Shown here: one piece after another, positions 44,901-53,726 of the stretch
How positions within the stretch are numbered: position 1 is the stretch's first letter
Layout: each line of letters starts with the position of its first letter
NCBI RefSeq assembly: GCF_002939305.1
Contig: NZ_MVDI01000006.1
Location: forward strand, 206,009-270,008
Origin: Chroococcidiopsis sp. TS-821
GTDB taxonomy: Bacteria > Cyanobacteriota > Cyanobacteriia > Cyanobacteriales > Chroococcidiopsidaceae
Direction of reading: 5' to 3'
DNA length: 64,000 bases
Program-made: the position numbers and the translations under genes
Notes under the pieces: generated by a model
What the model was told of the DNA's origin: nothing
Seen by the model: the letters and a program-made list of their open reading frames with translations, nothing else
Databases searched by the model: none

Positions 44901-45348
44901 TCAAACAGAGTTGCCACAGCAAATACCAACTGCACGAGAATTGGCAGCAAAAGTGTTGGGCTGTGCCACCTGGGTAGAGTTGGCACAACAGGTACGCAGT
45001 GCCAAAAAGCTGATGCAGGCTGCTAGTTGCATGAGTTCGCAGCAACGCGATCGCGTTGTTAACTTGTTAACCACACATTTGTGTTCTGCTCCCGATGCGC
45101 TTTCTCAGTTGGCTTGGATACCAGAAAAGCTGCGAGATGTTGTGTTGAAACAGTTAAGTTTTACGATTCGACAGCTAAGAAAGAGTGCAGAAAGTTTAGA
45201 ACTTTATTGGGAGTACTTTTCTAATTGCCAGTTTGTTTCAGTGACGATTCAAGAAACAGGTCAACAGCGATGGAATTTTCAAACTCCTGATGGCAATACC
45301 ATCTCTGTCTTTGATCTCAAGGTAATTGAGGCGATCTCTCTTGCTTAA
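41902..45348 (+). CDS. RepB-like primase / DUF3987 replication protein
   Basis: 1148 residues from the ATG at 41902, with AGGAG 7 nt upstream (a TTG at 41872 is less likely). N-terminal RepB-like primase domain (about 25-230): FCEFDDRP (catalytic Asp residues) and ATRKSVHTYWVFD, RVMRLAGSYHIK. Then a PriCT-like linker with EGSRNVLGAKLARDL and a DUF3987 helicase-like domain (about 440-800): WTANVAHSGQAKTPPQQAIL, LSFWNGSGGNFDRHDARLFL, DEVNFIASGYSSRFLYC. The last 350 residues are linker and a helical cap. This is the type of initiator/primase used by large cyanobacterial plasmids. The iterons at 41515 lie upstream. Confidence 0.75.
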   Translation: MFQESENQFVASQKPCIDRNQATAHLEALGYQPGHAVYIRAFLSKEDPRYAPNTGRKAERLNWEQVERWQAQGYGVYIVVNGGGHKDEDVKSCRAIFCEFDDRPIEDQINFWQNLGIPEPSLQIATRKSVHTYWVFDKPIAVEQWRELQTALLTYTGSDPALKNPSRVMRLAGSYHIKPGCEPVRCNIIHCGDKRYSYEELRAAIPLPKPPATKLPLLQPICGSTPQGQRYEDIRIPVLESVPLEACLSKESRLLLESGVNEGSRNVLGAKLARDLIGTANYLQTIGQHFNGNPQQMLEDYANRCTPPLPASEVDAIWKSAEKDRPGPSCQPEGVEACVKAWYWKQHVKPNRQQQATQKSHNQVSGRGFGHGNVGNTGKPPVTAVTLCDRIKEILSRHETESAVASALMDLATATGRTYNEINSLARIVRAEGELATEVIAAVQSFQGILTSCRKRLDIGRYLDKALADPLVSMAAAMPTAPEYLFNTFLASSASRIGTAARVVINPEGGYTQPCIFWTANVAHSGQAKTPPQQAILKPLEEMEAAAKEIHDIQMEDYENDKDAESKPPVRQRRLLNNVTTSTKIRIHDENPRGLLEYLDELVADYQRLNQYKSGKGDDLQLELSFWNGSGGNFDRHDARLFLGRVALSKTGTYQWDTLARLMADEVNFIASGYSSRFLYCSIVDAPARYLDLLSSRSANTLKQKLQELYGELEKLPQTDYLLSHEAKVLFQGWNHTLVNAEIEEVHFGLSLVYAKIESYTARIALWLHLVNAVLQGEQPLPVISGETMQYAIEIASFYLWQHKLIHAHNAPNRQLEGLFLKVQTQAEKFFTKCSKGVGASFLKTRINALKNWAVEKIRCSIFQPLAAAGHGRIEGEGSEMVYIPNTQSDANDKELVVVGGKLVASPIAENFTSTNLQTLIDEIDGQDAHITSQQPSEAITQEGNAYASPHRTVASTGDTPTRHCPHQFTNSTTQSFANTCTLAVGEIANSSPIAPIALLQTELPQQIPTARELAAKVLGCATWVELAQQVRSAKKLMQAASCMSSQQRDRVVNLLTTHLCSAPDALSQLAWIPEKLRDVVLKQLSFTIRQLRKSAESLELYWEYFSNCQFVSVTIQETGQQRWNFQTPDGNTISVFDLKVIEAISLA

Positions 45349-45534
45349 GACCAACAGGAAGCCAGGATTGCTGCTCTTGAAACCAACAAGAGGTTTTTAG
45401 CCGATGCCTAATACAAGTAAACTACTACAGTAAAAATCGCAGTCTTAGAGGAACTTACCCAGAAGAGGAATGAGAACGACATTGGCTAGAAATCAAAGTC
45501 GATAAAGCTTTGAGTAAAGGCGGTCAGCGCTTGA

Positions 45535-45861
45535 GCAGCAAATAATGAGGTGAATTCGCATTCTTCAGAACCAGATTTATGTAACCAAAAATCTTTTGTA
45601 AATAGCACTTCGGATATTATCGAGCAGCTAAAAAAGCCTAAACCCGAAAAAGTTGTTAGTTCTTTCAATACTTATCAAGAAGCAAATGCATTCGTTATTG
45701 CTTTGTAGGATGAAGCCAAGACAAAATCTATGAAAGGTCAACGTGTAGAAGCTGTCTTTCTACTCGAATTTGGTATTGCTACTTGTAATGTTCTTGACGA
45801 CCCTGTTTTAGAGCTAGCAATCAACAAGGAATTGGAATTTATCAAAGCTCAACTACGCTAA
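45535..45861 (+). pseudogene. Reading frame broken by one stop
   Basis: One frame is open for 109 codons except a TAG at 45706: pieces SFVNSTSDIIEQLKKPKPEK, FNTYQEANAFVIAL, then VEAVFLLEFGIATCNVLDDP and a natural stop. No start codon is evident before 45700, and an ATG at 45730 could give a 43-aa product. Family unknown; it may be a decayed small gene after the replication protein. Confidence 0.35.
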
Positions 45862-46115
45862 AAAAGCAACGACCGCATTTTCAGCGTAACAATTAAATTT
45901 TTGTACAGACTAGTTTTCTTCTACAAAATTTCTTGACGTATGGGGTCTTGTCTACTTTTAGCACTCCGAGTTTTTAGACAACTCTAGAAATTACGACACT
46001 TGTGGGTTACATGCGCACAATTTTCATTGTTATGTGCAATGTGCTTTCCCGACATCGCTGTTAGTGTAGTTTTCGTGAAAAAATAGTTATTGAGAACCTC
46101 AGTTCCAACGACTAA

Positions 46116-47192
46116 ATGTCTGAAACTGACCGATTGGCGGCATCTAACAAGCAACTTGAGAGAACGAAAAACAAGGGCGAAAAGCAAAGCGAACCACAAC
46201 AAAGGAAATCGCCCCACCGTGGTAGGCGCTCGCTTACCTCAGGTGGAGTGAAAAGTCTCAAACTTTTCGCGCCCGTACCTTCTACCCTGCACCCAGCATC
46301 GGTGTACTTGGCTTCTTTAAGTCAAGGCTCTAGAGCCACCATGCGTCGCAGCTTGAACGCGATCGCCTCTTTGCTAACTGATGGCGAGTGCGATGCCTTG
46401 ACTTTAGATTGGTCTAATCTGAGCTACCAACACACGGCGGCAGTGCGGGCAATTCTTGTCGAGCGATTTGCTCCGGCAACGGCGAAAAAAATGGTGGCTG
46501 CCCTGCGGCGAGTGCTTAAAGAAGCGGCTAGACTGGGGTTGATGAGTTACGAAGATTATGCTCGTGCCACTGATCTGCCGCGCATTGATACGCCGCCGCA
46601 GAAATTGAGAGGTCGTGCCCTCGCCAACAAGGAAATTGCCACTTTGCTAGATGAGTGCGATGAGGCTAACACTATCGCAATTCGAGATGCGGCAATATTA
46701 GCTATACTGCGCGGCGGTGGCATTCGTCGGCAGGAATTGACGCGGCTCAAACTGCAAGACTACAACTCCAGCACGGGTGAATTAGAGATTTGCTCTGCTA
46801 AGCGCAAGTCATACAGAACTGTTTATTTGCCCGCAGCCGCAGTTAAGTTGGTAGAAGCGTGGCTTGAAATCCGAGGACGCAAGAGAGGGGCGTTGATCTG
46901 CCCCGTGCGTAAGGGAGGGCAAGTAGAACTGCGACATATGTCGGGGGATGCCGTGTTGAAGATCGTCAAAAAGCTCTCTGTGCGGGCAGGAGTGGAAGAA
47001 TTTTCTCCCCACGACTTCCGCCGAACTTTCTGTTCGGACTTGCTGGATGGGGGGATTGACGTGTTTACCGTGCAAAAGCTAGCAGGTCACTCCTCGCCCC
47101 TAACGACATCAAAGTACGACCGGCGGGGAGACCAAACCAAGCGCCAGGCAGTCGAACGGTTGTTTTTTCCTCAGCCAGAACCTGATGGCTGA
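46116..47192 (+). CDS. Tyrosine recombinase (integrase family)
   Basis: 358 residues. N-terminal disordered Lys/Arg-rich 45 residues, SAM-like arm (about 60-150), then the catalytic domain: GGGIRRQELTRL (first Arg), the Lys in SAKRKSY, HDFRRTF (His and second Arg), GHSSPLTTSKYDRR (His and nucleophilic Tyr). All catalytic positions are present, so it should be active. It resembles XerC/D-type enzymes and may resolve dimers or integrate the element. It is 72 bp from the end of the convergent integrase-like gene at 47265. Confidence 0.85.
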   Translation: MSETDRLAASNKQLERTKNKGEKQSEPQQRKSPHRGRRSLTSGGVKSLKLFAPVPSTLHPASVYLASLSQGSRATMRRSLNAIASLLTDGECDALTLDWSNLSYQHTAAVRAILVERFAPATAKKMVAALRRVLKEAARLGLMSYEDYARATDLPRIDTPPQKLRGRALANKEIATLLDECDEANTIAIRDAAILAILRGGGIRRQELTRLKLQDYNSSTGELEICSAKRKSYRTVYLPAAAVKLVEAWLEIRGRKRGALICPVRKGGQVELRHMSGDAVLKIVKKLSVRAGVEEFSPHDFRRTFCSDLLDGGIDVFTVQKLAGHSSPLTTSKYDRRGDQTKRQAVERLFFPQPEPDG

Positions 47193-47264
47193 TACTTGTT
47201 TGCCGCTGTTGAGGTCTGCCTAAAAGCTAGACCGACTAGCCCAAATATTTTCGGCAAAGTTTTA

Positions 47265-48065
47265 TCAATGCCATTGCACCGGAGCGAGCCAGTAATTGTG
47301 ATGAATCATCTCAAGGCGCGGAAACAACAAAAAAGCACCCAGCAGATAATCAATAACGTTTTCATCCAGCTTAATCCCAGTAAAAGCTTTCATCCGCTCT
47401 AGCGCTATCAAAAACGCAGATTTTTGCTTTGAACTAATGGCAAGATACTCTTGTTTTTCCTTCGCAGAAAAGGGAACGTTGGCTCTATCCCAATTCCAAA
47501 GTAGACAACATTGCCGTAAAGATAAGCTCGTACTCGCAAGCAGTAGCGCCGCGCGATAGTAAAGCCCAGTTCGCCGTAGCATATACGGATGAACAGGAAA
47601 AGGAAGCTGTGCAATTTCCCCAGCTTGTTGAATTTGATGATGCAGCGAACGGGCACTCAGGCGTTTTCGCCGCTCCGAGACAAATAACCACTCAGTTGTG
47701 CGTCGCTCCTGAAGCTGTTGCAGGATATTGATTTCAGCCGCGCACAACGGTTGAAGGTTAACAACAACTTGAGTTTGGTAGCGCTGTAGTGTAGCGCGAT
47801 TGCGAGCCACTTTGAGAGTGTTTTCGGCAAAGTTGAGGTCGCGCCAGAGGAGCCAGCACAATTCGACGGGTTGTAAGGCTTGGCAGAACAACAACAGCAC
47901 CAGAGCTTGATTTCTAATCGGGTTGCGCGTTGCCTCGGTGGCAGCAATCAGCGCATCGACTTCTTCAAGGTAGAGAAACTCGCGTTCGCGACGTTCGATA
48001 AAAGGAGTTTTCTGGGGTGGAGAAGGCACGCGGATAACTTTGCCGAAAAGGTTTACCGTAGTCAT
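47265..48065 (-). CDS. Degenerate integrase-like protein
   Basis: 266 residues of the tyrosine-recombinase fold without the usual active site. ALQPVELCWLLWRDL is the place of the first catalytic Arg (here Gln), and HPYMLRRTGLYY keeps His and Arg. No clear GH-x-Y end is present after LCLLWNWDRANV. It likely binds DNA but does not cut. It lies just downstream of the telomere-resolvase-like gene on the same strand (221 bp gap), so could be an accessory or regulatory factor. Confidence 0.6.
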   Translation of the reverse strand: MTTVNLFGKVIRVPSPPQKTPFIERREREFLYLEEVDALIAATEATRNPIRNQALVLLLFCQALQPVELCWLLWRDLNFAENTLKVARNRATLQRYQTQVVVNLQPLCAAEINILQQLQERRTTEWLFVSERRKRLSARSLHHQIQQAGEIAQLPFPVHPYMLRRTGLYYRAALLLASTSLSLRQCCLLWNWDRANVPFSAKEKQEYLAISSKQKSAFLIALERMKAFTGIKLDENVIDYLLGAFLLFPRLEMIHHNYWLAPVQWH

Positions 48066-48286
48066 GATACTGCAATAAAATGTGATCGCTCTAGAAGCCT
48101 AATCAGCAAAAAAGTAGCGTCAGGGAGCCACATTTCCACTTTTGAATGTTTTCGGCAAAGTTGTAGAAATAGCAACTGGCCCCTGCTCTCAAACTGGGCA
48201 ATGCATGATAATGCTACAAGCGAATGCGCGGAGCGCAGCGCTCTGATGCGATCGCAGCGTTCTGATTACCCAAGTAGGCGATTGGC

Positions 48287-50599
48287 TTATGCATTAAACT
48301 GCTGCACGAATGCTTTGAGCGCTACTGCATCCTTACCCCGATTGTGCCCGCGTTGATTGTCTACGCCAATCTGGGCATGGTGTTCGTCAATCAAATTCTG
48401 GTGTTTGCGGACAAACTCCTTAGCCGCCTTACGATTAATGCCAAAAGTCTCTTCGAGTAAACCGACAGTAATCGCCCAAGTATCCTGAGGATGTTGTTGG
48501 TTCCATTCACAAATAGCGGCAAAGATACGTTGTGCTCGGTCTAGAGCGCCACCGCTTCTAGCTGGTTTAGGTGTAGCCCCTCCTGAAATCTGAGTCGGGC
48601 CAGGATTGATCGTATGCGGCACTTGCTGTTGTTGGGTCTGCTCCTGCACTTGGTTTTGGTCATGTACTGTAGGAGCGCTAGGAGCAGAGCCGGCACTCCT
48701 AGCTTGTGTTGGAATTGTTGCTGGCGTAGAGTTACTCTCGCCCAAGAGAGCCGCTTTTGCCGCCTCAAATCGTGCCGCAGCTTGCTTAAGCTGCCGATTC
48801 TCGGCTTTGAGGTGTTCGATCTCCTGCTGTAACTGGCTCGACTGCTTTACCATAGCGATCGCTTGTTCGCGTTGTTCTTGAAGCTTAGCCAGTTCAGCTT
48901 CCAGCGCTTCAATTCTCCCCGTGAGCCAACTCAAGGTTCGAGCTTGGTCTACCACAACAGTTGCGATCGCGCTGTCTGCCACTACAGAAGTCCGCTCTTG
49001 GTGCGTAGAGTCATGTTGAGTCGTTTGTTCAGTAGCTATTGAAGCGCGAGAGTTGACTTCAACCATCTCTGGCTCTGGTATAGCTGCCTTAGTCGCTGGC
49101 GAGGCTTGAGTAGAGCTACCTAGTCGTGCTTCAACCCATTGCAGCAGTGCAGAGGTCTTTTCCTGCTGGTTGTTATGCTTAGGGCAGAGCGCATCCAACA
49201 CCTGATGCCAGCGGTCATGCTCGTCCTTAAAAATTCGCAGTAAACTATGTTGGCGTGGCGCTAGAGTCATATCATTAGACGTTGAATCATTATTGGATGA
49301 GGCGATCGCCGGTTCGCTCTCATGGGGGGTAGTTTTAGAGGATGCTTTAGAGGTAAGTTTGGTCTGCTTTGGTTCTACCTGTACCCACTCGGCTGGTAGC
49401 ACTGGCTCTACAGACTCTAGCAGTGCTATTGATTCCTCTTGAGATAGTGGCTGCGTTGGCTCTAGTTGTACTTCATCCTGATTCAGCGAAGGTAGCGCAT
49501 TAGCATCCAGTAGCACTCCCTGACCTTCTAGGGGTTGACCCTGCTCGTTGACTAATCGGTAGTGGAAGTAATGACTAGTTGCGATGCTGTTGGGTGCAGT
49601 CTGCTGCTGGTCAAGTACGTGTCCGAGATAGTGCTGGAGAAACCTGTGCTCGTGTTTGGTAGGAGGGCAGAACAAATAAATCGCGATTGCCCCATACACG
49701 CCTCGAAGCCTGTGAATTGAAACAGTCTTCTTGCCAGCCAATACAGGTATAATGCCAGTGTCTTGGAAGAGCTGTTTGACCTCGCGGTCAATACGCGTAT
49801 TGAGTACTCGGATTCTTGGGTCTTTGCTATCAACTCCTGCTAATTGTTCGATGGCAGGCAGCGTGCGGAACCGCTCGATGCCCTCTAGGACTTGGGTAGC
49901 AGGTACGAGTGTGAGAATGTCAAATCCAGGTGCTGCCTCATCTTCACCCATCTGCTTTTTCTGCTGTCCCTGAAAGTGTAATAGGTATGGATGGTGAGTC
50001 AGTTGAAAGTGTCCCTTGCTAATCACTTCAGTATGCCGCCTACCTGTCAGTGCCGCAATAGCAATCGCTAGATGTCGCTCGTCGTTTGATGCCAGCAATT
50101 CAGTGGCTGTATCGAGGTAACGTTGCAGTGGCACTGGTTGCAAGTTATCTTGTCGGCTATTATTCGCTGCTGTCCCTTCTCCACGAATTTGTTGGTACGT
50201 GGCTTGGTCGTACTTGAGGTAGTCAAGCGCGAAGTGTTCCTGTGTTTGTCCGAGTTCTCCCGTATTGCGCTTAGTCCAAGTCACTATATGACTATTTTCA
50301 TTAGTTAGGAGCAAAGTGCCTGTAGAAATTGCATCCTCGATCAGTCGGCGGTATAAAGGTATCTGATTGCCAGCGATTGTCGCTTGGGGATAGCCCTCTT
50401 CTAAAAGTTGAATTTCAGCTGTGCACAAAGCTTCAATCTCATCTGGTGAGTTAAGCAGTTTTAATCGGTCAACAAAATGTAGTGCTAGCTGTTCTAACTC
50501 GTGTTTCAACAGCTTAGTGCGATTGCCTTTGTGAATGCGCTGACGGTAGCGGGCAATAATTTCTTCTCTACTGAGGTCAAACCGAGTGGCATTGCTCAT
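48287..50599 (-). CDS. Telomere resolvase (protelomerase)-like protein
   Basis: 770 residues. The first half fits hairpin-telomere resolvases (TelA, ResT, TelN/TelK), which cut a replicated palindrome and rejoin each strand as a hairpin. Candidate catalytic residues: Arg187/188 (ALTGRRHTEV), Lys214/215 (FQGQQKKQM), Arg297/299 with His296 (SIHRLRGVYGA), His327 (YLGHVLD), Tyr344 or 347 (TSHYFHYRL). His-to-Tyr distance (17-20) is longer than in the ResT and TelA pattern as I recall it. The second half is linker, a coiled coil (about 555-610) and a terminal helical DNA-binding-like domain (ALDRAQRIFAAICEWNQQHP then ITVGLLEETFGINRKAAKEF). Alternative: a non-resolving relative common on cyanobacterial plasmids. 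The palindrome at 63875-64000 favours a real resolvase. Confidence 0.75.
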   Translation of the reverse strand: MSNATRFDLSREEIIARYRQRIHKGNRTKLLKHELEQLALHFVDRLKLLNSPDEIEALCTAEIQLLEEGYPQATIAGNQIPLYRRLIEDAISTGTLLLTNENSHIVTWTKRNTGELGQTQEHFALDYLKYDQATYQQIRGEGTAANNSRQDNLQPVPLQRYLDTATELLASNDERHLAIAIAALTGRRHTEVISKGHFQLTHHPYLLHFQGQQKKQMGEDEAAPGFDILTLVPATQVLEGIERFRTLPAIEQLAGVDSKDPRIRVLNTRIDREVKQLFQDTGIIPVLAGKKTVSIHRLRGVYGAIAIYLFCPPTKHEHRFLQHYLGHVLDQQQTAPNSIATSHYFHYRLVNEQGQPLEGQGVLLDANALPSLNQDEVQLEPTQPLSQEESIALLESVEPVLPAEWVQVEPKQTKLTSKASSKTTPHESEPAIASSNNDSTSNDMTLAPRQHSLLRIFKDEHDRWHQVLDALCPKHNNQQEKTSALLQWVEARLGSSTQASPATKAAIPEPEMVEVNSRASIATEQTTQHDSTHQERTSVVADSAIATVVVDQARTLSWLTGRIEALEAELAKLQEQREQAIAMVKQSSQLQQEIEHLKAENRQLKQAAARFEAAKAALLGESNSTPATIPTQARSAGSAPSAPTVHDQNQVQEQTQQQQVPHTINPGPTQISGGATPKPARSGGALDRAQRIFAAICEWNQQHPQDTWAITVGLLEETFGINRKAAKEFVRKHQNLIDEHHAQIGVDNQRGHNRGKDAVALKAFVQQFNA

Positions 50600-51120
50600 A
50601 GGTGCTATCAGGGACGCTTAAGCTAGGGATGATAGATCAGGGGTAGGTTAGTCAAGTTAAGTCTTGAACGGAATTGCTCCTGCGTACAATTGAACCTTTC
50701 TACAAGAAACGTATATGACTGTTAAATGTACAAGCGTAGTGCTTGATGATAGCAAGCTCATGAGCGATTGCGCTTCAAGTCTGATGCTGACTTAATCCGA
50801 ATATTGGGTGGAACTTTGCCAGCAGCTTGAGCGCTCAACTAGGCACAGAAGGAATATTCTCTGTTGAAATAGTCAAGGTATCCTTAGCTACGGACAAGAA
50901 CTGTGAGAGAAATTTATCCAGTTATTCTCCTCAATTACTTATACTGCTATATTGCCACGCTGATGTGATTCCGTCAATCTGACTATACGGACAAAACCTG
51001 AATTATGGCATACGTTTATGAAAGAAAAGGTAGCGCTCGCTGCCCTCACAGCATAAGGGACTTTGTCGTCATGCACTGACAGAAGTACAACATCATTTCG
51101 TATTGATGCTCCTATAGATG
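50600..51120. other. Intergenic region upstream of the resolvase gene
   Basis: 521 bp between the resolvase start and the end of the IS110-type gene. It should contain the resolvase promoter. No ORF, long repeat or palindrome was seen. Confidence 0.4.
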
Positions 51121-52179
51121 TCAAGTCTTTTTTGTGCTCCGCGATTTGCGAATGAGATGGTAAATCTCTCGCGCCACGTAACGCTTGAGACAGCGAATGA
51201 TCTCTCGTTGCGATAGTCCTTGTGCCGTGCGTCGTGCCAGATAAGTTTTAGTCGGTTCATGCCACCGCATTCGCACAATGACGACGCGAAACAAAGCAGC
51301 ATTGGCTTGACGATTGCCGCCTCGGTTTAAGCGATGGCGCTGGGTTTTGCCCGAAGACGCTGGAATCGGACAAACTCCACACATCTTGGCAAAGGCAGCT
51401 TCGGATTGGACGCGATCTGCATTCTCGCCAAAGGTGAGCAGCATTTCGGTCCTCCGTATCCGTACCAATGCCAAACGCTTGCACTAATTCGGGCGCTGCT
51501 GCTTGGGTGAGCTTTATGAGGTGCTGAGTATGTGCTTCAATTTCCTTATGTAACTGTGTCCACCGCTTTGCCATTGCAGCCAGGGCATAACGCATCGTCG
51601 CCATCGGCGTATCGAGAGTTCCGACTTCGAGGTGTTGGCAAGCTTTGATCAACTGAGGGGTAGACAAAGGTTCCAACTCTGCCCGTAGGACTGCATCGGC
51701 TGTGACGATCAGCGCTTTGAGTGAGACCATCACCTGAGTTTGAGCTTTGACGGCGGTATCTCTTGCCGCTTTGAGAATCCGGATCATTTCCACAGCTCCT
51801 TCATCCGATTTCGGGATTGCTGTGGCTTGTCCAGCCAGCACTTGTCGAGCCGCATCTTCTGCATCCAGTAGCTCATCCTTGCCCTGCAAGCGTTGCTGAC
51901 CCCGACGACAAGGACGACTGACTTCAATCACTTTCAGTCCTTGACGACGTAGGAACTGGCTCAAACCCTTGCCATACGACCCGGTTCCTTCTACGCCAAA
52001 AGCAGCAATCTCTATGTCTTTGCCCATTCCAGCAATTGTTGATATCCCGCTGGAGTGGCAGGGACAATGCAATCACCGAACCGTGCACCTAAGTCATTGA
52101 TGGCAACCGCAGCGTGAGTGTCTTTGTGCGTGTCAATACCAATGAGCACTGAATTAGAATTGATTGTGCTTTGCGTCAT
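51121..52179 (-). pseudogene. IS110-family transposase, two frameshifts
   Basis: Three frames together give one IS110-type DEDD recombinase. The start MTQSTINSNSVLIGIDTHKD is at 52179. The frame breaks near 52020 after LLEWAK and continues DIEIAAFGVEGTGSYG with DELLDAEDAARQ (acidic residues). It shifts again near 51460 and ends with CPIPASSGKTQRHRLNRGGN RQANAALF. The acidic and serine regions of the family are all present, but the gene is broken. IS110 elements have no long terminal repeats and, as shown for IS621, use a bridge RNA; no element ends could be fixed here. Confidence 0.8.
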
Positions 52180-52219
52180 GATCCACCGCCTGATTGAAAA
52201 GAATGACCGCTTGCAAGAC

Positions 52220-53051
52220 GGTTGTGTTGCAAAAAGTTATTAAGAACAGAAAACTCCTTGAAGAAGGAAAGAATTATGCAGCTACTCCAAAAATTTCAGC
52301 GATGAATTTCACCTGTTCTTTGACGGCTCCTTTTTTTACTTTCTTCACTTGTCCTTTCCTTAACATGTTGATGATTTCATAACCGTTTATCGTTCGCCTC
52401 GCCGTGTTGAACGAGCCAAATCCCATGCCAGGTTTGACTAACCTTTTAATAAATCTATGGTCTTGTTCAATGCGATTATTGAGACACTTGTTCTGTCGCA
52501 GTTGCACTTCTGCCGACAGCTGTTCTTTCTCTTTAAGTTCGTCAATCGCTTTGGGATAGGCAGCATTTTTATCGACATTAATCACACGAGGCTCTTGAGT
52601 GTGAACTGCATTCAACGCCTTGCGGAAAAATCGTTTGGCTGCTTGTGCATCACGCTTGGCTGTGAGCAGAAAGTCCAAGGTGTTGCCATCTGAATCTACT
52701 GCCCGATACAAGTATCTCTCCTTGCCTTTCACCTTAATATAAGTTTCATCCACCCTCCAAGAATTATTGGTCGGGCGCAGATGTGATCGGCATCGCCTGT
52801 CTAATTCTTGTCCATACTCCTGCACCCAACGAAACACCGTTGTGTGATGGATATCCATACCACGCTCATTCACCATTTCTGCTACTTGGTGGTACGAGAG
52901 TGGGTAGCTGAGATACCATCGGACACAACGAAGGATGATTTGGGCTTGGTAGTGCCGCCACTTGAACACGTTGGACTTGGTCATCGAGAGGCTTGAATCT
53001 GAACCACGAGTTTCTCAGCTTATCACCTCGCTCGTTTTTTGCAACACAACC
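52220..53051 (-). mobile_element. IS6-family insertion sequence
   Basis: 832 bp bounded by inverted repeats GGTTGTGTTGCAAAAA (52220-52235) and its complement (53036-53051). The single transposase gene fills the interior. The 8-bp flanks differ (TGCAAGAC left, CCGATGTC right), so no target duplication. This points to a deletion or cointegrate event after insertion. It lies directly against the start of the IS110-type gene on one side and a truncated Uma2 gene on the other. Confidence 0.88.
52274..52984 (-). CDS. IS6-family DDE transposase
   Basis: 236 residues. HTH-like N-terminus (YPLSYHQVAEMVNERGMDIH, TVFRWVQEYG), then the DDE catalytic core: WRVDETYIKVKGKERYLYRA (first Asp), VINVDKNAAYP (second Asp), NNRIEQDHRFIKRL (Glu). 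All three acidic residues are present and the length matches IS26-like enzymes, so it is probably active. Replicative transposition by this family fuses replicons. Confidence 0.9.
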   Translation of the reverse strand: MTKSNVFKWRHYQAQIILRCVRWYLSYPLSYHQVAEMVNERGMDIHHTTVFRWVQEYGQELDRRCRSHLRPTNNSWRVDETYIKVKGKERYLYRAVDSDGNTLDFLLTAKRDAQAAKRFFRKALNAVHTQEPRVINVDKNAAYPKAIDELKEKEQLSAEVQLRQNKCLNNRIEQDHRFIKRLVKPGMGFGSFNTARRTINGYEIINMLRKGQVKKVKKGAVKEQVKFIAEIFGVAA

Positions 53052-53469
53052 CCGATGTCTTGTCAGACTTCTAGGAACTCAAACTGCGTTTCGTCCTGAT
53101 GTCATTGTGTTAGACCAAACTCGGCTTGTAAACGAACCGTTGTGGCAACAAGAGCCTGTAATTACTCTGGGAGACTCAATCAAATTAGTTGTTGAAGTCG
53201 TCAGCACAAACTGGCAGAATGACTACGCCCGCAAGGTCGAGGACTACGCTCTGTTAGGTGTACCTGAGTATTGGATTGTCGATTATCTGGGTATTGGTGG
53301 TAGAGAATATATCGGCAAACCTAAAAAGCCAACTATTACAATTTGCACTCTGGTTGAGGATGAACATCAAAAACAATTGTTCCAAAGTAGCGAGCTACTT
53401 GTTTCTTCTCTGTTTCCCGATCTGCAAATAACGGCTTTACAGGTCTTTGCAGCAGGGCAGTCAACCTAG
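53052..53469 (+). pseudogene. Uma2-family endonuclease fragment cut by IS6
   Basis: From about 53050 the frame encodes TAFRPDVIVLDQTRLVNEPL, IKLVVEVVSTNWQNDYARKVE, YALLGVPEYWIVDYLG, the C-terminal two thirds of a Uma2 (PD-(D/E)XK nuclease-like) protein, common in cyanobacteria. The PDV and EVVS residues of the nuclease core are present. The N-terminus is missing, replaced by IS6 sequence; the open frame from 52993 is a chimera. A separate short tail remnant (NNEIAHLLDELAFLKQQ) lies at 53520-53570. Confidence 0.75.
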
Positions 53470-53680
53470 AACAGCGTTGCTCTTTTCAGCCCTTTCTGCC
53501 CAAAACGGTGACCTGAATAACGAAATTGCCCATCTTTTGGATGAACTAGCTTTCCTCAAGCAGCAGTAGCTTACAAACAACACAGGAAATGTTTACCAAC
53601 TGCATTCCCAATAGCACTCAGCCCCCTAGCTTTTTCCTAGCAGCCAAAATAACTCTGTCACTTAGCGCCTGCCTAAAAGA

Positions 53681-53705
53681 ATTTAAACATTTAAACATCT
53701 GAAAT
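53681..53705. repeat. Copy of the TTTAAACATCT repeat
   Basis: Reads ATTTAAACATTTAAACATCTG, similar to repeats at 58245-58282 and inverted at 59210-59237. It lies 22 bp beyond the 3' end of the CBASS operon. Confidence 0.6.
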
Positions 53706-53726
53706 AGGTCGTCAAAGCAGCTAAGG

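Noticed and set aside
52993..53052. Start of the Uma2 reading frame
   Set aside because: The first 20 codons are IS6 sequence, so not a genuine N-terminus.
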